DNA of 64,000 bases from Pseudeuparius sepicola. Lineage: Eukaryota; Arthropoda; Insecta; Coleoptera; Anthribidae. Location of the stretch: positions 46,437,223-46,501,222 of the forward strand of contig OY987303.1 in the NCBI GenBank assembly GCA_963920635.1, written 5' to 3'. Under the pieces are notes generated by a model that worked only from the letters and a program-made list of their open reading frames with translations, searched no databases and was not told where the DNA came from. This document shows positions 44,192-56,100 of the stretch, piece after piece (position 1 is the stretch's first letter; every line of letters begins with the position of its first letter). A program made the position numbers and the translations under genes.

Positions 44192-47100
44192 CTAAAAGAA
44201 AAATATTCTAAATAATAAATAGCAAGAGCACAATGATGATAAGCTCTTATATAACATTATAATAGGCATGGCTCACAGAATAAAGAATAATTCAGAGGTT
44301 AAATCTACGAAAGCGTAGAAGGGCCACCGTGTAAATACTTTTTCCCGAACCAAATTCCTACATGTAAGTCGGAATTCCAACTTACTATTTTTTTTACGGT
44401 CGACGTATATTCTGATCACTTGGCTCAAGTCGGATGTTTCCGCACCAAGGTTTCGGCTCGATACCGCTGGGTACACAAGTTTACGTCAACGTAAGTCCCC
44501 ACAAGAACCGTACATTCGAAAACTCTTTAACACGCATGCGTAGCTGTCATTTTCTATGCCTACGTCTACGTATTGGGCTTTGCTTTAACTCTCTAATAAG
44601 TCACGTGAACATTTTTGTCTCCCTGTAAGGTGACATTTTCCTTTAGTTTTCCGTGTAATATTCATCAGTTATACCTACTTTGTGTTACGTTCCATTTTTA
44701 GTACATATGTATTAAGTTTTTCGCAAAAAATAATACTTCTGGGACCCTTCATTGTGGTAAAGAAATACTTCTATCATTCAGACTTGTAAGATGGAATTCC
44801 GAGATGTAAGTCGGAATTCCAAGATGTAAGTCGGAATTCCGACTTATAAGTCAGAATTTAGTTCGGGAAAAAATATTTACAAGGTGGCCCTTATACGCTT
44901 TCGTAAAAATCAGTCCTCATTGTTATTAAAAAAAAAATTCGAAGGCTATAGTTGTGATAAATTAACAATTTCCATCCCATTTGCAACTTCTGTCACAGCA
45001 GATTTTATACTTTTAATCAAAATTGAATGAAATATTGCGTTTCCCGACTTTTCTGATGTAGGGGCTTTACCTATCACCAAAATATAGTTTTAGGGTAGTT
45101 TTTAGTTTTTACACTAATCTGACAAATCTGCTTTAGTTGATACAAATAAAGAAAGCCCGTTGTGACTAAAATAAATAACTAATAATAATAAATAATTATA
45201 CAGGGTGATTCATTTGTCATGTGCACCTTGTTTTTTCGTAAACCGTTATAGATTTTATGTTCTGAAAAATGTATTTTCTTCCTAACTACATATTTCTAAA
45301 AAGTGAAACTGGTGAAAACAATTCACTACATCGGGCGATGTGACATATTCAAAAATTTGATAGCCAATTTTTTTAGAGAAGTTTTCTCAAAAGTTACCTT
45401 TTGGTTGATTCTACGTACTACGTTAAGAGGGGGTTGTCGACAGCGAAAGTGACGTTAGATTTCGTATTTTTTTAAGTTGTATAGCGTAAAATCTAATAAC
45501 ATTTTACCTGGCAAAAATTTAGTACAAACATTTATGTCTTCATTTTAATCTAGAGATGGGCAATGGAAACTTTCCAAGTCGAGAAAGTGTCCATTTTTGG
45601 AAACTTTCCGGGAAGAAACTTTGAAGGTTTAGGAAACTTTCCCTGAATGTTTCAGAAACATTCCCGGAAAGTTTTCCGGGAATTTATGTGGAAATTTTAA
45701 ATTTGCCGCCATAAATGCCTGGCCAAGATTCATGACATAACCTAAAAAATACAAAGAAGAATCAAGAACTGTGTGCTATTAACCACAGTTAAAATATTTT
45801 TTATTATATTCTATATACTTTTTTACTTATGATATTTAATATATTTTTTTATTTATCTATGTTTTTCAGTTTTCTATTTTATATGTTTACTTTTGTACAG
45901 GGTGACGCAATTAAGATGTCACTAGCGATTATCTCGGTAATTTTCAAGATACATTGGTGGTTCAAACACTAAACTTGTGTTGTTTTTTTCCAAAGAAATT
46001 GAATTCCGCCAAGAAAAAAAAACAGTTTAATTTCAAACAAAAAAGTTATCACCAAATTACCATTTTTTTAAAATTAAGATGGCAATTTTGTTTCAATTTT
46101 TTCACTAGTAACGTGAATAAAAAAACTGCACAACAGGGTTACATATCACTTTCGGTTTAGCGGAAGTAATGTTTTTTTTTGTCCCAGCTAAATCTGCAAA
46201 AAAATAATGAGTATTTTTTAACAAAAAAAAAACTCACTTCCTACGTTTTTTACTGTAGGTAGTAATTAAATAATAATACTAATAGTTTAAAATCTGAAAG
46301 TGGAATTTTGAATTTTCATCATGAAATGCCAATTACAAAGCAAACCTTTTACATTTTGTGATATTATACCTTTTCTGCAATATCTTTAACAAATTTCACT
46401 CAAAATATGACATATTTGGTATCTTTGGAAAGCTCCAAGTGTGACTAATTAAACTAAACATTAAAAAAAAGAAAACTGGAAACTTTCGGAAATTTTTGTC
46501 GGAAACTTTCCACAAATTTTTGTAAAGTGGGAACTTTCCCATCTCTATTTCTTAAAAGCATATGCACTGGAATTATTATTTTTCCCAAAGTTTTCATAAC
46601 CTATAAAACAAAACACTGATTGTAATATCTTATGATTAATATGAAGACAGATATGTTTGTACTAAATTTTTGCCAAGTAAAATGTTATTAGATTTTATGC
46701 TATACCACTTAAAAAAATACGAAATCTAACGTCACATTAGCTGTCGGCAACCCCCTCTTAAGCTTTTGTAAAACACTTCAACTTAACTTTAGAAAGAAAA
46801 AATTGAGAATTTCTTTTAGAAAAATGACAAACTTATATAAAATTACAACTCAAGTACTTTTTCTTAATAACCTCTTCCAATATTTTCAGTAAAAAAACTA
46901 TTTTTTGCCCGTTTTCCAAAATGTCGAATTTTGCAGATAAGCGATACAGCGGTATAACCTAAAATAGGTATTTCAATCATGCACTAACATATGTTCTGAA
47001 ATTAGAGTTTCAAGAATTGTAATATGTAATACAATTTTTCCCCATAACTTCTTAACGACTGAGTATAAATAAAAATGATATTTGGAAAAAATGCTTTACA

Positions 47101-50100
47101 TAAAGCGGGCTTTCAAAAGGCATAATAAAAATGGTATGTTTCCGGAGGAACAATTTTTCACACTTTTTTAGAAGTTAATGTGGCTAGGAATAAAACACAA
47201 TTTATCTAGAGCCATTTATGAAAGAACAGGGTACACATGTTTGATTAAATCACCCTGTACATCATCTAAATATTGCAGATTAACAAATTGAACTTAAACA
47301 GTTTGGCTTCTTGCAAGGTGGACCCCACTGTTCTTGCCAAAATCAAAAAACCGTCCTTTTTGCCAAGCCAATTGCTATTCGGGACAAACACACACAAGAA
47401 TGGTGGATTTTTTCTTACACGATTCTCCGCCTGCAACTTCGACACAATCTCCACCAGCCTCGTGTCCTTGTGTTCGTCTATGTTGGCTGCCCGCTGCATC
47501 ACGGCGGCCATCTCCTGTATCTTCTCGGCCTGCCGCCTGATGAGGTCGTGGTACTGCTGCACCTGCAGCGCCTTGAAGTCTATCCGTGACTTGTAAATCT
47601 GCTCGTTGGTGTGTTCCCTATACTTGGTCATGATCAGCTCGCCGGCGTTCTGGTAATCTTCCAAAGCAGCGCGCAACTCTCGGTTTTCCTGTTGGATTTC
47701 ACGCAGGTGGCGGCTTTCCTTCTGTATGTTGGCTATAAGTTGGGAATGTGGCTTTTGGTTGGCGACTTCGTTTAGCTGTTCTACCTCATCCTGGAACTAC
47801 AACACAAAACATATTGTATACGGGGTTCTCCTTAACATACTACTTTCCGATACAGGACAGGGCGACATTTTACTTACATGTATGGGACCCACATTATGCT
47901 TTTTGCATGCAGGTATGTATTAAGGGGTTTATAGTCTTTTGAAAGTGATTCTAAATTGTGCCAACCCTAGCTTGAGAGCAGAGCTGGGAAAGATTGCGCC
48001 AAAAAAGATCTAGATCATAGATCAGATCGTTTTTCAAAAAAAGGTCTAAGATCGTTTAAAAATATATCTTTTCATGCAAAAACGATCTTAGATCAAAGAT
48101 CGTCTAAAAATGATCTATTTAAAAAAGATCAATCGATCTAAGATCTTTTGAACGATCTAAGATCTTCTAAACGATCTAAGATCTTTTAAACAATCTAATA
48201 TCTTCTAAACGATCTAAAATCTTCTAAACAATCCAAGATCTTCTAACCGATCTAAGATCTTCTAAACGATCTTTAAACAAAATGCATGATATTATATAGT
48301 TAAGAGATATAGATGTCTATAAATACTTTTCCTAATTTTTTTTCATAGTATAGAGTGACATCTTTCAAAACCTGAGCAAGTGATAATACATCCAGTTTTG
48401 CGTAACTAGTTGTGTAAAGTAAAATTTTACGTAACTAGTTAGGTAAAGTTACTACTCTAACCGAACTGGTTACGTAATCAATCAGTTGATATACATATGA
48501 TGGAGAATTAGACTTTTCTCGTGTTCACCGATTATTTATGCAATTTATAATTTTATAACTTAAGTTATAAAATTCGGAATTTTGAGAAATAGATAATTGA
48601 AAATAAAATACATATTAACATAAAGCATTCATTTAAGTTTGACCTCAAAATAGGTTCTTGTAGGTGTAGGTAAAATGTACGTCAGTTTGTTTATATTATT
48701 AGTCATTTTTCGCGAATTCTGACAATTTGCATTTTAGCTGAGACCTAGAGATCTCCTGAGGTAAACTGCTTTAAATGAACGCTCGTTAGTAACATAAGTA
48801 ACTGAATTCGTAATACACATATTTTAGAAATAATATGTAGATTATATGTATAAAAAGAAAAATCCTTGTTCGTACAAAACTATTCATTATTCTAAAAAAT
48901 ATATACCTACCTTTCTACCTACATTATTTTGTATAAAAATCACAGAAAAGTTTCAAAAACGAACTACTTCAACAATTTGGGGCAAAATGAGAACATATTT
49001 TACAAATATGTAGATATAAGATATAAAAAGAAAAACTCTTATTCCTACAGCAACCTAGAGCACCATTTTTTATTCTTCAAAAATAAAACACTATTTTATA
49101 TAAAAAAAAATCACAGAAACGTTTCAAAAATGAACGAAAACAAATGAGGAAAAGATCTTTAGATCTTTAAAACGATCTTTTTTAAATAGATTTGCCCGGC
49201 TCTGCTTGGGAGTGCCTGTCCAGTGTCCAGGCATATGACTATTGATGTGAATTTTTCTTCCAAAGTTTACTCCCCCATATTCGCATAGAATTAATATTCT
49301 GAATAAAAAGGTTTTGTAGCTCTAACTTTCTCACAGAAAACTTCATTTTTCATTACTCACTTTAGCGTGTTATCAAAAATCAGCAGCCAAAAGGATAAAA
49401 GGAATGTGTTCCCTTCAATCCTTTCTCAAAACAAAATAACTGTCTAATGAACATATTTTGTCACTAGTTTTTAAGATGCAGTATGTGAAATTAATTTAGT
49501 CTTTCTAACCGCTTGTGTCAACTAAGCTAAAGCCTTGGCAATCTAGGTTCATTAGAAAAAGTAACTTTGTTTTGATACAAAAACACATGTTTTATAATTT
49601 TTGCCTGTGAACAAACTTCTTATTTCTTATCTAACATATATTTAAAAAATCAGTTTGCACAAGAGAAAATGTCTAATATTGTTTGTGCATGATAACTCAA
49701 GTCAAAACAATCACGTTACTGCTGAAGACACCCACTTATGGCCATAACAACCCAATTACGTTACGTACATTGTTCCCCATATTAAAGTACCTATTTTAAT
49801 ATGCGCATAAAATTCAAACACGGTAACTGATGGAATGTTTCTTTAGTGTTTTTCTCTGTAAAAAAGGGTTATTGACTCTTGTTTATTTTCGTAATTTTTG
49901 TGTGAAGAAGTTATTTGTGATTTTAAATAAATTATTCGGTCCAACAATGTGGGTTGTGTTGCGGAGATTTTCATTCCAACTGTTTTAAGCAATTCGGCGG
50001 CAATTTGTCAACCCATTTGTAGGGGTAATGCACCAATGTCCAAAACTGTTATGAACCCACCTTGTTGGAGTGAATATTCATTTCACACCATAAAGAATAT

Positions 50101-53100
50101 TTTGTGCATGACCACGATTTTTTAAATACCCCGATTTTCACTAAAACCATGTAGAGATTGTTATTTAAAATACGACATCGCAGCATTAATCAGGACACCT
50201 AAAAATACCCGTATTCAGAATATTAACAAAAAATATACAGGGAATTCAATTGTACAAGGTGCCAAAGTTGAGCAAAATAGAAATTTTAAAGGCATCTGGC
50301 TGTGTGCCATGGAATCCCCTCAAAACAGTTGAATGGTCAACGGGGCCACTCAAACTGTTGGAGTGCAAAGATTCAGCGTGACTTCAGAAACGGGGGCACC
50401 TTCACTTTTCTTTCTCAAGACAAGGAACAGCATTTCAATATTTTTATCACAATTTTATTTTACCTAAAACAAAAATTGTAAAAAGGAAACAATTACTCTT
50501 TTATTTTCATATTTTTAATAAACCAACAAAACAAAAACAAAATAAAACATGGCTCCCCCGAGGTGACGCCACGGACAAAAATGTACAGGGTATTTTTCTC
50601 TGGGCCATCCCAAAATGCTGAATGTTTATGAAACTTTATACGAGTCAAGAGTGGTCTGGAATTATTGAAAAAATATTAATAAACACAAAAGTAATTTATA
50701 TTTTTACAAAATGCCAACCAACAAATAAAAAAACAATTTAAATTATTGGACAATCGTCAACAAAGTCACTGTCATGGATGATACATTTTCTGTGCATTTC
50801 CTGTTGTGGCCCATTAGCCACCTTAACTCATTTGGATTTACTGACTGGCAGGCTTCTGTATTTTTTTGAATTAGTTCATTTATAGTATCTGAGGAGGCTT
50901 TGATATACTCGATTTTTTACCCCAAAAGTTCAGTACTTTGAGATGGCACAGAGAAAGACACCATGTATATTGTGTATTGGATTTTTGAACACTAAAACTT
51001 TGAGTGGTACTGTCTCGGGCCCTGTTTAGCATTCAACTGTTTTGAGGGGATTCCATGGCACACTTGACTTGCCAGATGCCTTTAAAATTGCTATCTGCTA
51101 TTAAAAAATCTTTATTATGGATTTTTGGATCCATGTTTATAGGAAACTTTTTGTTTAAAATTAACATTTTAACCTGTCATATTACGTTGGCAGTTAGCAC
51201 CATAATTTAAAAACAGGGATCGACCAATATGATTTGTTGTCGCCGATACTGATATATGCATGACTGGATATCGGCCGATACCGATATATCGGCTATAAAT
51301 TTTTATTATGAATATTTTGCTATAAAAATTAGATAATATTGTGCTATTAAAAAAAAATAGATATACCTACCATTACCATTTAACATGGCTTAACCATACA
51401 TTGCTAAAAGTAAAAAGAACACACAACAAACTCGGTGTTCTCTAAACCGGCTTAATCGAATACAATTCCATGCGGTAAATCCCCGAATTTGTCAAAGCTC
51501 GGCAGTCCGCATTGCTGCGCGATGTTGCATTCGTTCGACTGGGGAATACCAGAGAGGATCGAAAGCTTAGAAACAGCGAGTAGTATTCTTAGTATTGGTC
51601 TAATTTTTCACAAATTTGCCAAAACTTAACTTTAAATATTAATTTTTAACTTATCTTTTGTTTTTACATTTTAAATGTATTTTTGTATTAAATTTGAACT
51701 AAAAATAGACCTTTATTTGTTTTTCTATTTAGTATTTGTTTTAATTTTTTTTTAAATGCCTTAGCAATTGAAATACGGTTGCATCTCGATATAGTGAACT
51801 GAAAATGCCTACAAACTAGTTCACTATATCCAGGGTTCGCTATAAAAGGAAAAATAAAATCTCCCATGCTTATTACGAGTAACATATGTATCTATTTTAT
51901 ATGGTTACATTTAGATTAAATAAGTTTAATTTCATATGCAGTTATAAAAAATTACATGAACATGTAAAGTCTTTTTTAGCAAGGGAACACTATATTATCT
52001 CCTTTTTTTTTTGAGTAAACCGCTGTAAAAGTCCCTTATCTAGCTCGTCATGAGCTGTTTTTTTTTTTTAATTAACATTAACGTTACCATACAATGATAA
52101 AATATCTTTTCTTTTCTTCCAAGTTACGGACACGGTAGCTTTAGGCAAACTCAGTTCATGACGAATGTCACTCTGTTCAGCACCATTTTGTATTTTTTCA
52201 ATAATATCATACTTGTCTTTTAGTATTAATGCTTTACGTTTTTGTTTTTCCATTGTGAATGACCAATACGTAGGGTTGTGCCGCTTGAAAATTTCATTTG
52301 AAATTTTCCCATTTGAAACTTTCAAAAGTTAAATATTTCACTTATCCCATAAAGTGAAATTTCAGTGCAATTTTTGAAAGTTTCAAGCGAAAGTTTCACT
52401 TCATAAATTTTCCAACTAAACGCGAAACTTTCTCAGAAATATCCTTAAAAATGCGAAACTTTCTCATAAATTTCGTTAAAATCTGGAAGTTTCGCGAAAA
52501 CATACAGAGTGTACATTTTTTTGAAAAAAAAAAGCCTAATATTACTTTCGGACTTTTAGCATCGATTGTGGCATCGCAGGTGGCTTTGACTTTGGAATAG
52601 GCCACTAATTTTTTCGAAGTAAGTAGGCAACAATGCCATCTACCTTTGGTAAAAATTTCGTTCTGGTCGGTTAAAAAATAAAGAAGTTATAAGGTTGTTT
52701 CACCCTTAAGTGAGACACTGTGTATATGGACGCGCCCGTGCCGGCTGTTGCTTTACGCAATGCCCAACCAAAACCAAAACATTATAAATATGCATTGCGC
52801 GGTCACGGTAGCACGACTTGTATCCGATGGACGTTCTGTGATCTGAAATTTTGTTTAATCGAATAATCATACTAGGCATGGCATATTATATGCCATAACT
52901 TTTGTATTTGTTGCTCGATTGTTTTTTCTTTGCGGTATTCGATTTCTTGGAAAAAACTACACCAGCTTAGTTTTTGAGCCATCAATTTAGCCCAAAAATT
53001 GCCGAGATAATCGAGCGTAACGTCTTATCTGGGATACCCTGTACCAATTGGTGCAGGCTGTACCTATTCATACACATACATAATTTTTCGGCTTGGGTGG

Positions 53101-56100
53101 AGTGGGGACCGTTGATAAGAAATTTAAAGAAATTGTCACTGCAAATTTCACAATAATTTCATGAATATCAACTTCGCATTGCAAGTTTCGCGAAAATTTC
53201 TTTAAATTTCATAAATTTCGAAAGTTTCGCGAAAATTTCATATATTTCATGAAAATTTCAAAGTGAAATTTCACCTTCCCGGGAAAATTGAAATTTACCC
53301 ATCTCTATCTGGGACACCCTATACCTATACCACTTTCATGCACATACATAATTTTTGGGCTTGGGTGGGGACTGTTTATAGGAAATTATTGCGAAATTTT
53401 CACGTGAAACTTTCTTTAAATTTCATAAATTTCAACATCACATTGAAAGTTTCAAATATTTCGCGAAAATTTCTTTAAATTTCATAAATTTCGAAAGTTT
53501 CACGAAAATTTCAAAGTGAAATTTGCCCATCCCTACAATACGAGCGTTGACTGACGTATTAATAAAGACTGCTCACGGCTGTCATGTTTGACAGTTTTCT
53601 GGCTCACCATGCGCTTCCCGGAGACAAAATACAATGCAAAATACATTGTTGACCATAGGCGCCATCTACTTTCCAGGACATGAAACTATAGCCATGAGAA
53701 GTCTTATTAATAAGTCAGCCAACGATACGAGACTATAAACTAAACTAATAAGATTCACTCTGTTCACAGTAGAATCTTCAACGCTACTGATAAAATTAAT
53801 GTAGGTACTTCACATCCGAAGTTAAAATCGGGGAACTACCAGGGAACCACAAGAATTGCCCGGAGAACCCCCAGAAAATTTACTATAAACGGAAATTGTA
53901 TACTGTAAGTGATTAAAATTTGGTTCACTTTATCCTGAAGTTCGTTATAAGCGGGATCATTATAACTGGATAAAAAATGTATTAGTCTTATGGGAAAAAT
54001 TTACGGTACCTAAAGTAGACTTCACTATAGCCGGAAGTTTCTCTAATAGTGGGTTCATTATATCTGGACACCACTGTACTTCATAATTGATATTTTTATT
54101 AGAGGCCGATGACGCCCTTTACATATCACCCGATATCGATATCGGCTAACGATATCGATATCGTCTAAGAAGACCGATATGGCCAATACCGGTATCGGTC
54201 GATGCCTATATAGAAACACCCTGTATATGTAAATATATTTTTTAAACCTTGGTTTTGTATTGACTCAGCAGGCTTCTTCTAATTGTGAACAGCCTGTAGT
54301 AGCCGTTTTTCCAGCAGCCAAAATTATTTTCCTGGTAATTTTTCTTCTATAATCCTTTCAACATTCGATTTCGGAAATTTAGACCGGGAGATAGTGACGG
54401 ATTTTTGGACGTGATTTTACTCAATATGGACATGCACAAAACAGTATGCCATCTTTTATTCAGCAGTTTTATGACAAGAACTTACATACTTATCATTGGC
54501 AGCCTGTTCAGAAACCTGGAAAAATTAAGTATTAAAAATTAAAATACAAGTTCACGTGGAAATAGTAGCCCTTTGGGTCCACGTTAATGGTATGCCTATG
54601 GTTTTCCGAGGAATTTTCTAGTTTGAACTTCATTAAAAACACATGGCAGCCTGACTAAAATCATATCAAAATGCATATTTTTCGAATAAATGAACTCACT
54701 TTTCCATAATATGAAGAACCCGGGTTGACTCTCTGATTCATACCTTATTATTGTGAGAATATAAGCAACATAATGCCCTTTGAAAGGCATACCTACTGAT
54801 AGTACGGGAGCCAGCGACATATTTTTTGTGACAATTCGCGCAAAGTTGAAAGCCAATTTATTTCTTAATTTGTACCCCGGAAATGCGAATTTCACTTTTC
54901 TGGCTAGCTTTTAGCGGTGCAACGTTCCGCTAGGGTTTTAAAAACTGCAGAAAAGAATCAAAAATTATGTCTAAATCGAGCAAAGCTAAACCTTGTTTAA
55001 TTTGTTTATGTAGACCGTAAATAGTCATCAAAAACCTTTCTGGCATCATTCCGATGGTGCAAAAGCTTTCTGTTTAACCAGCGAACATTGCAGAATGGAA
55101 TTTAAAATGTCTGAGTCGAGCAAAGGTAAACCTTGTTTTCTGTGTTTATTTACACCATAAATAACTTTTCTGGCATAATTCTAATGGGGAAAAAGTTGTC
55201 TGGCAAGCGATTAAAAGTAGTGTGCGCGATGCGTGTCGGCCGCGCGCGCCTATGGAACTAGACGCAAATCTTCGCTGTATTAAAAAAATACTTATGTTCC
55301 AAACAATTTTAACGCAAACGATTGATACATTTATGACTGTCCTCATTGAGATATTTTTAACTATATTATGTGTTTAAGAATAACTGTTTTTATTTGTAGA
55401 CAATAAATAAATGTAATTGTTTTATTGATATTTAAATTTTTTATTTGTTAAGTGCTAATAACTGAAGTACAAAACTTATAAACAATAAATTTAAATAAAG
55501 GTTTGGAGAATAAATCTTCCTCCTTTATGAAAGTTAATTGACAGATAAATAAATGACAGATAAATAAATTACAGATAAATCTTTCATTTTACTTTGACGT
55601 GACATGATCTTTGAGAAAGGAGGAAGCTTTATTTCCTTAAAATATTTTTTTAATATTTAAATGCTTCCGAATGTAGGAAAAACTATTCACTACCATGCTT
55701 GTAAATAGTAAAATAAGAAAGTGGCAAAAATTAAGCCCGCTTAGTATGTTTACTTTTTAATAACTTATCAAAATAGGAAACAAAAAAGAAATTCTATTTT
55801 TTCCGGTCAAACTATCAAGTCAATGAAAAATATCAAGAGAAAAAAAACTTTCTATAATTTAAATAATCTATTTTGCAAAAAAAATAAAAACAAGCTTTTA
55901 TACTAAAATGAATAAAATAAGTTTTTGTTAAGCTAATTTATTGCCAAATTGAGGCAAGCTTTTTGAAATTGAAAAGCTTGTCGTGCGAAATATTCATAAT
56001 AAAAGTAGATAACGAATTTTATTGGACAGTGACTGGTTGATAAGCAAGTACCTACCTACTTGCCGAAGTATTTTGTTTACAATTTGCGCGACAAGCTTTT

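Larger units (their letters stand above)
51777..54076 (-). mobile_element. pogo/Tigger-type element (middle of nest)
   Basis: The left end CGGTTGCATCTCGATATAGT and the right end, the inverse of CAGTGGTGTCCAGATATAAT, are flanked by TA. Arms share GATATAATGAAC-like blocks. A CENP-B-type N-terminus lies on the minus strand; the catalytic part is absent. Confidence 0.75.
51216..54205. mobile_element. Outer hAT-like element of a three-level nest
   Basis: The left end CAGGGATCGACCAATATG and the right end, the inverse of TAGGCATCGACCGATACC, are hAT-like, with subterminal CGATATCG/ATATCGG words on both sides. No clear 8-bp duplication is left. It encloses the pogo-type element at 51777-54076. Confidence 0.65.

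Noticed and set aside
44640..44690. CTGATGA on the minus strand near GGAAAAC
   Set aside because: No stem II can form between the boxes.
47273..47596. Overlapping plus-strand frames of 68-107 codons
   Set aside because: They are antisense to the GC-rich Fgop2 exon 2.
48000..48280. CRISPR-like array of about 20-bp repeats
   Set aside because: Units are directly adjacent without spacers, vary in sequence and lie inside a hAT MITE in an animal genome.
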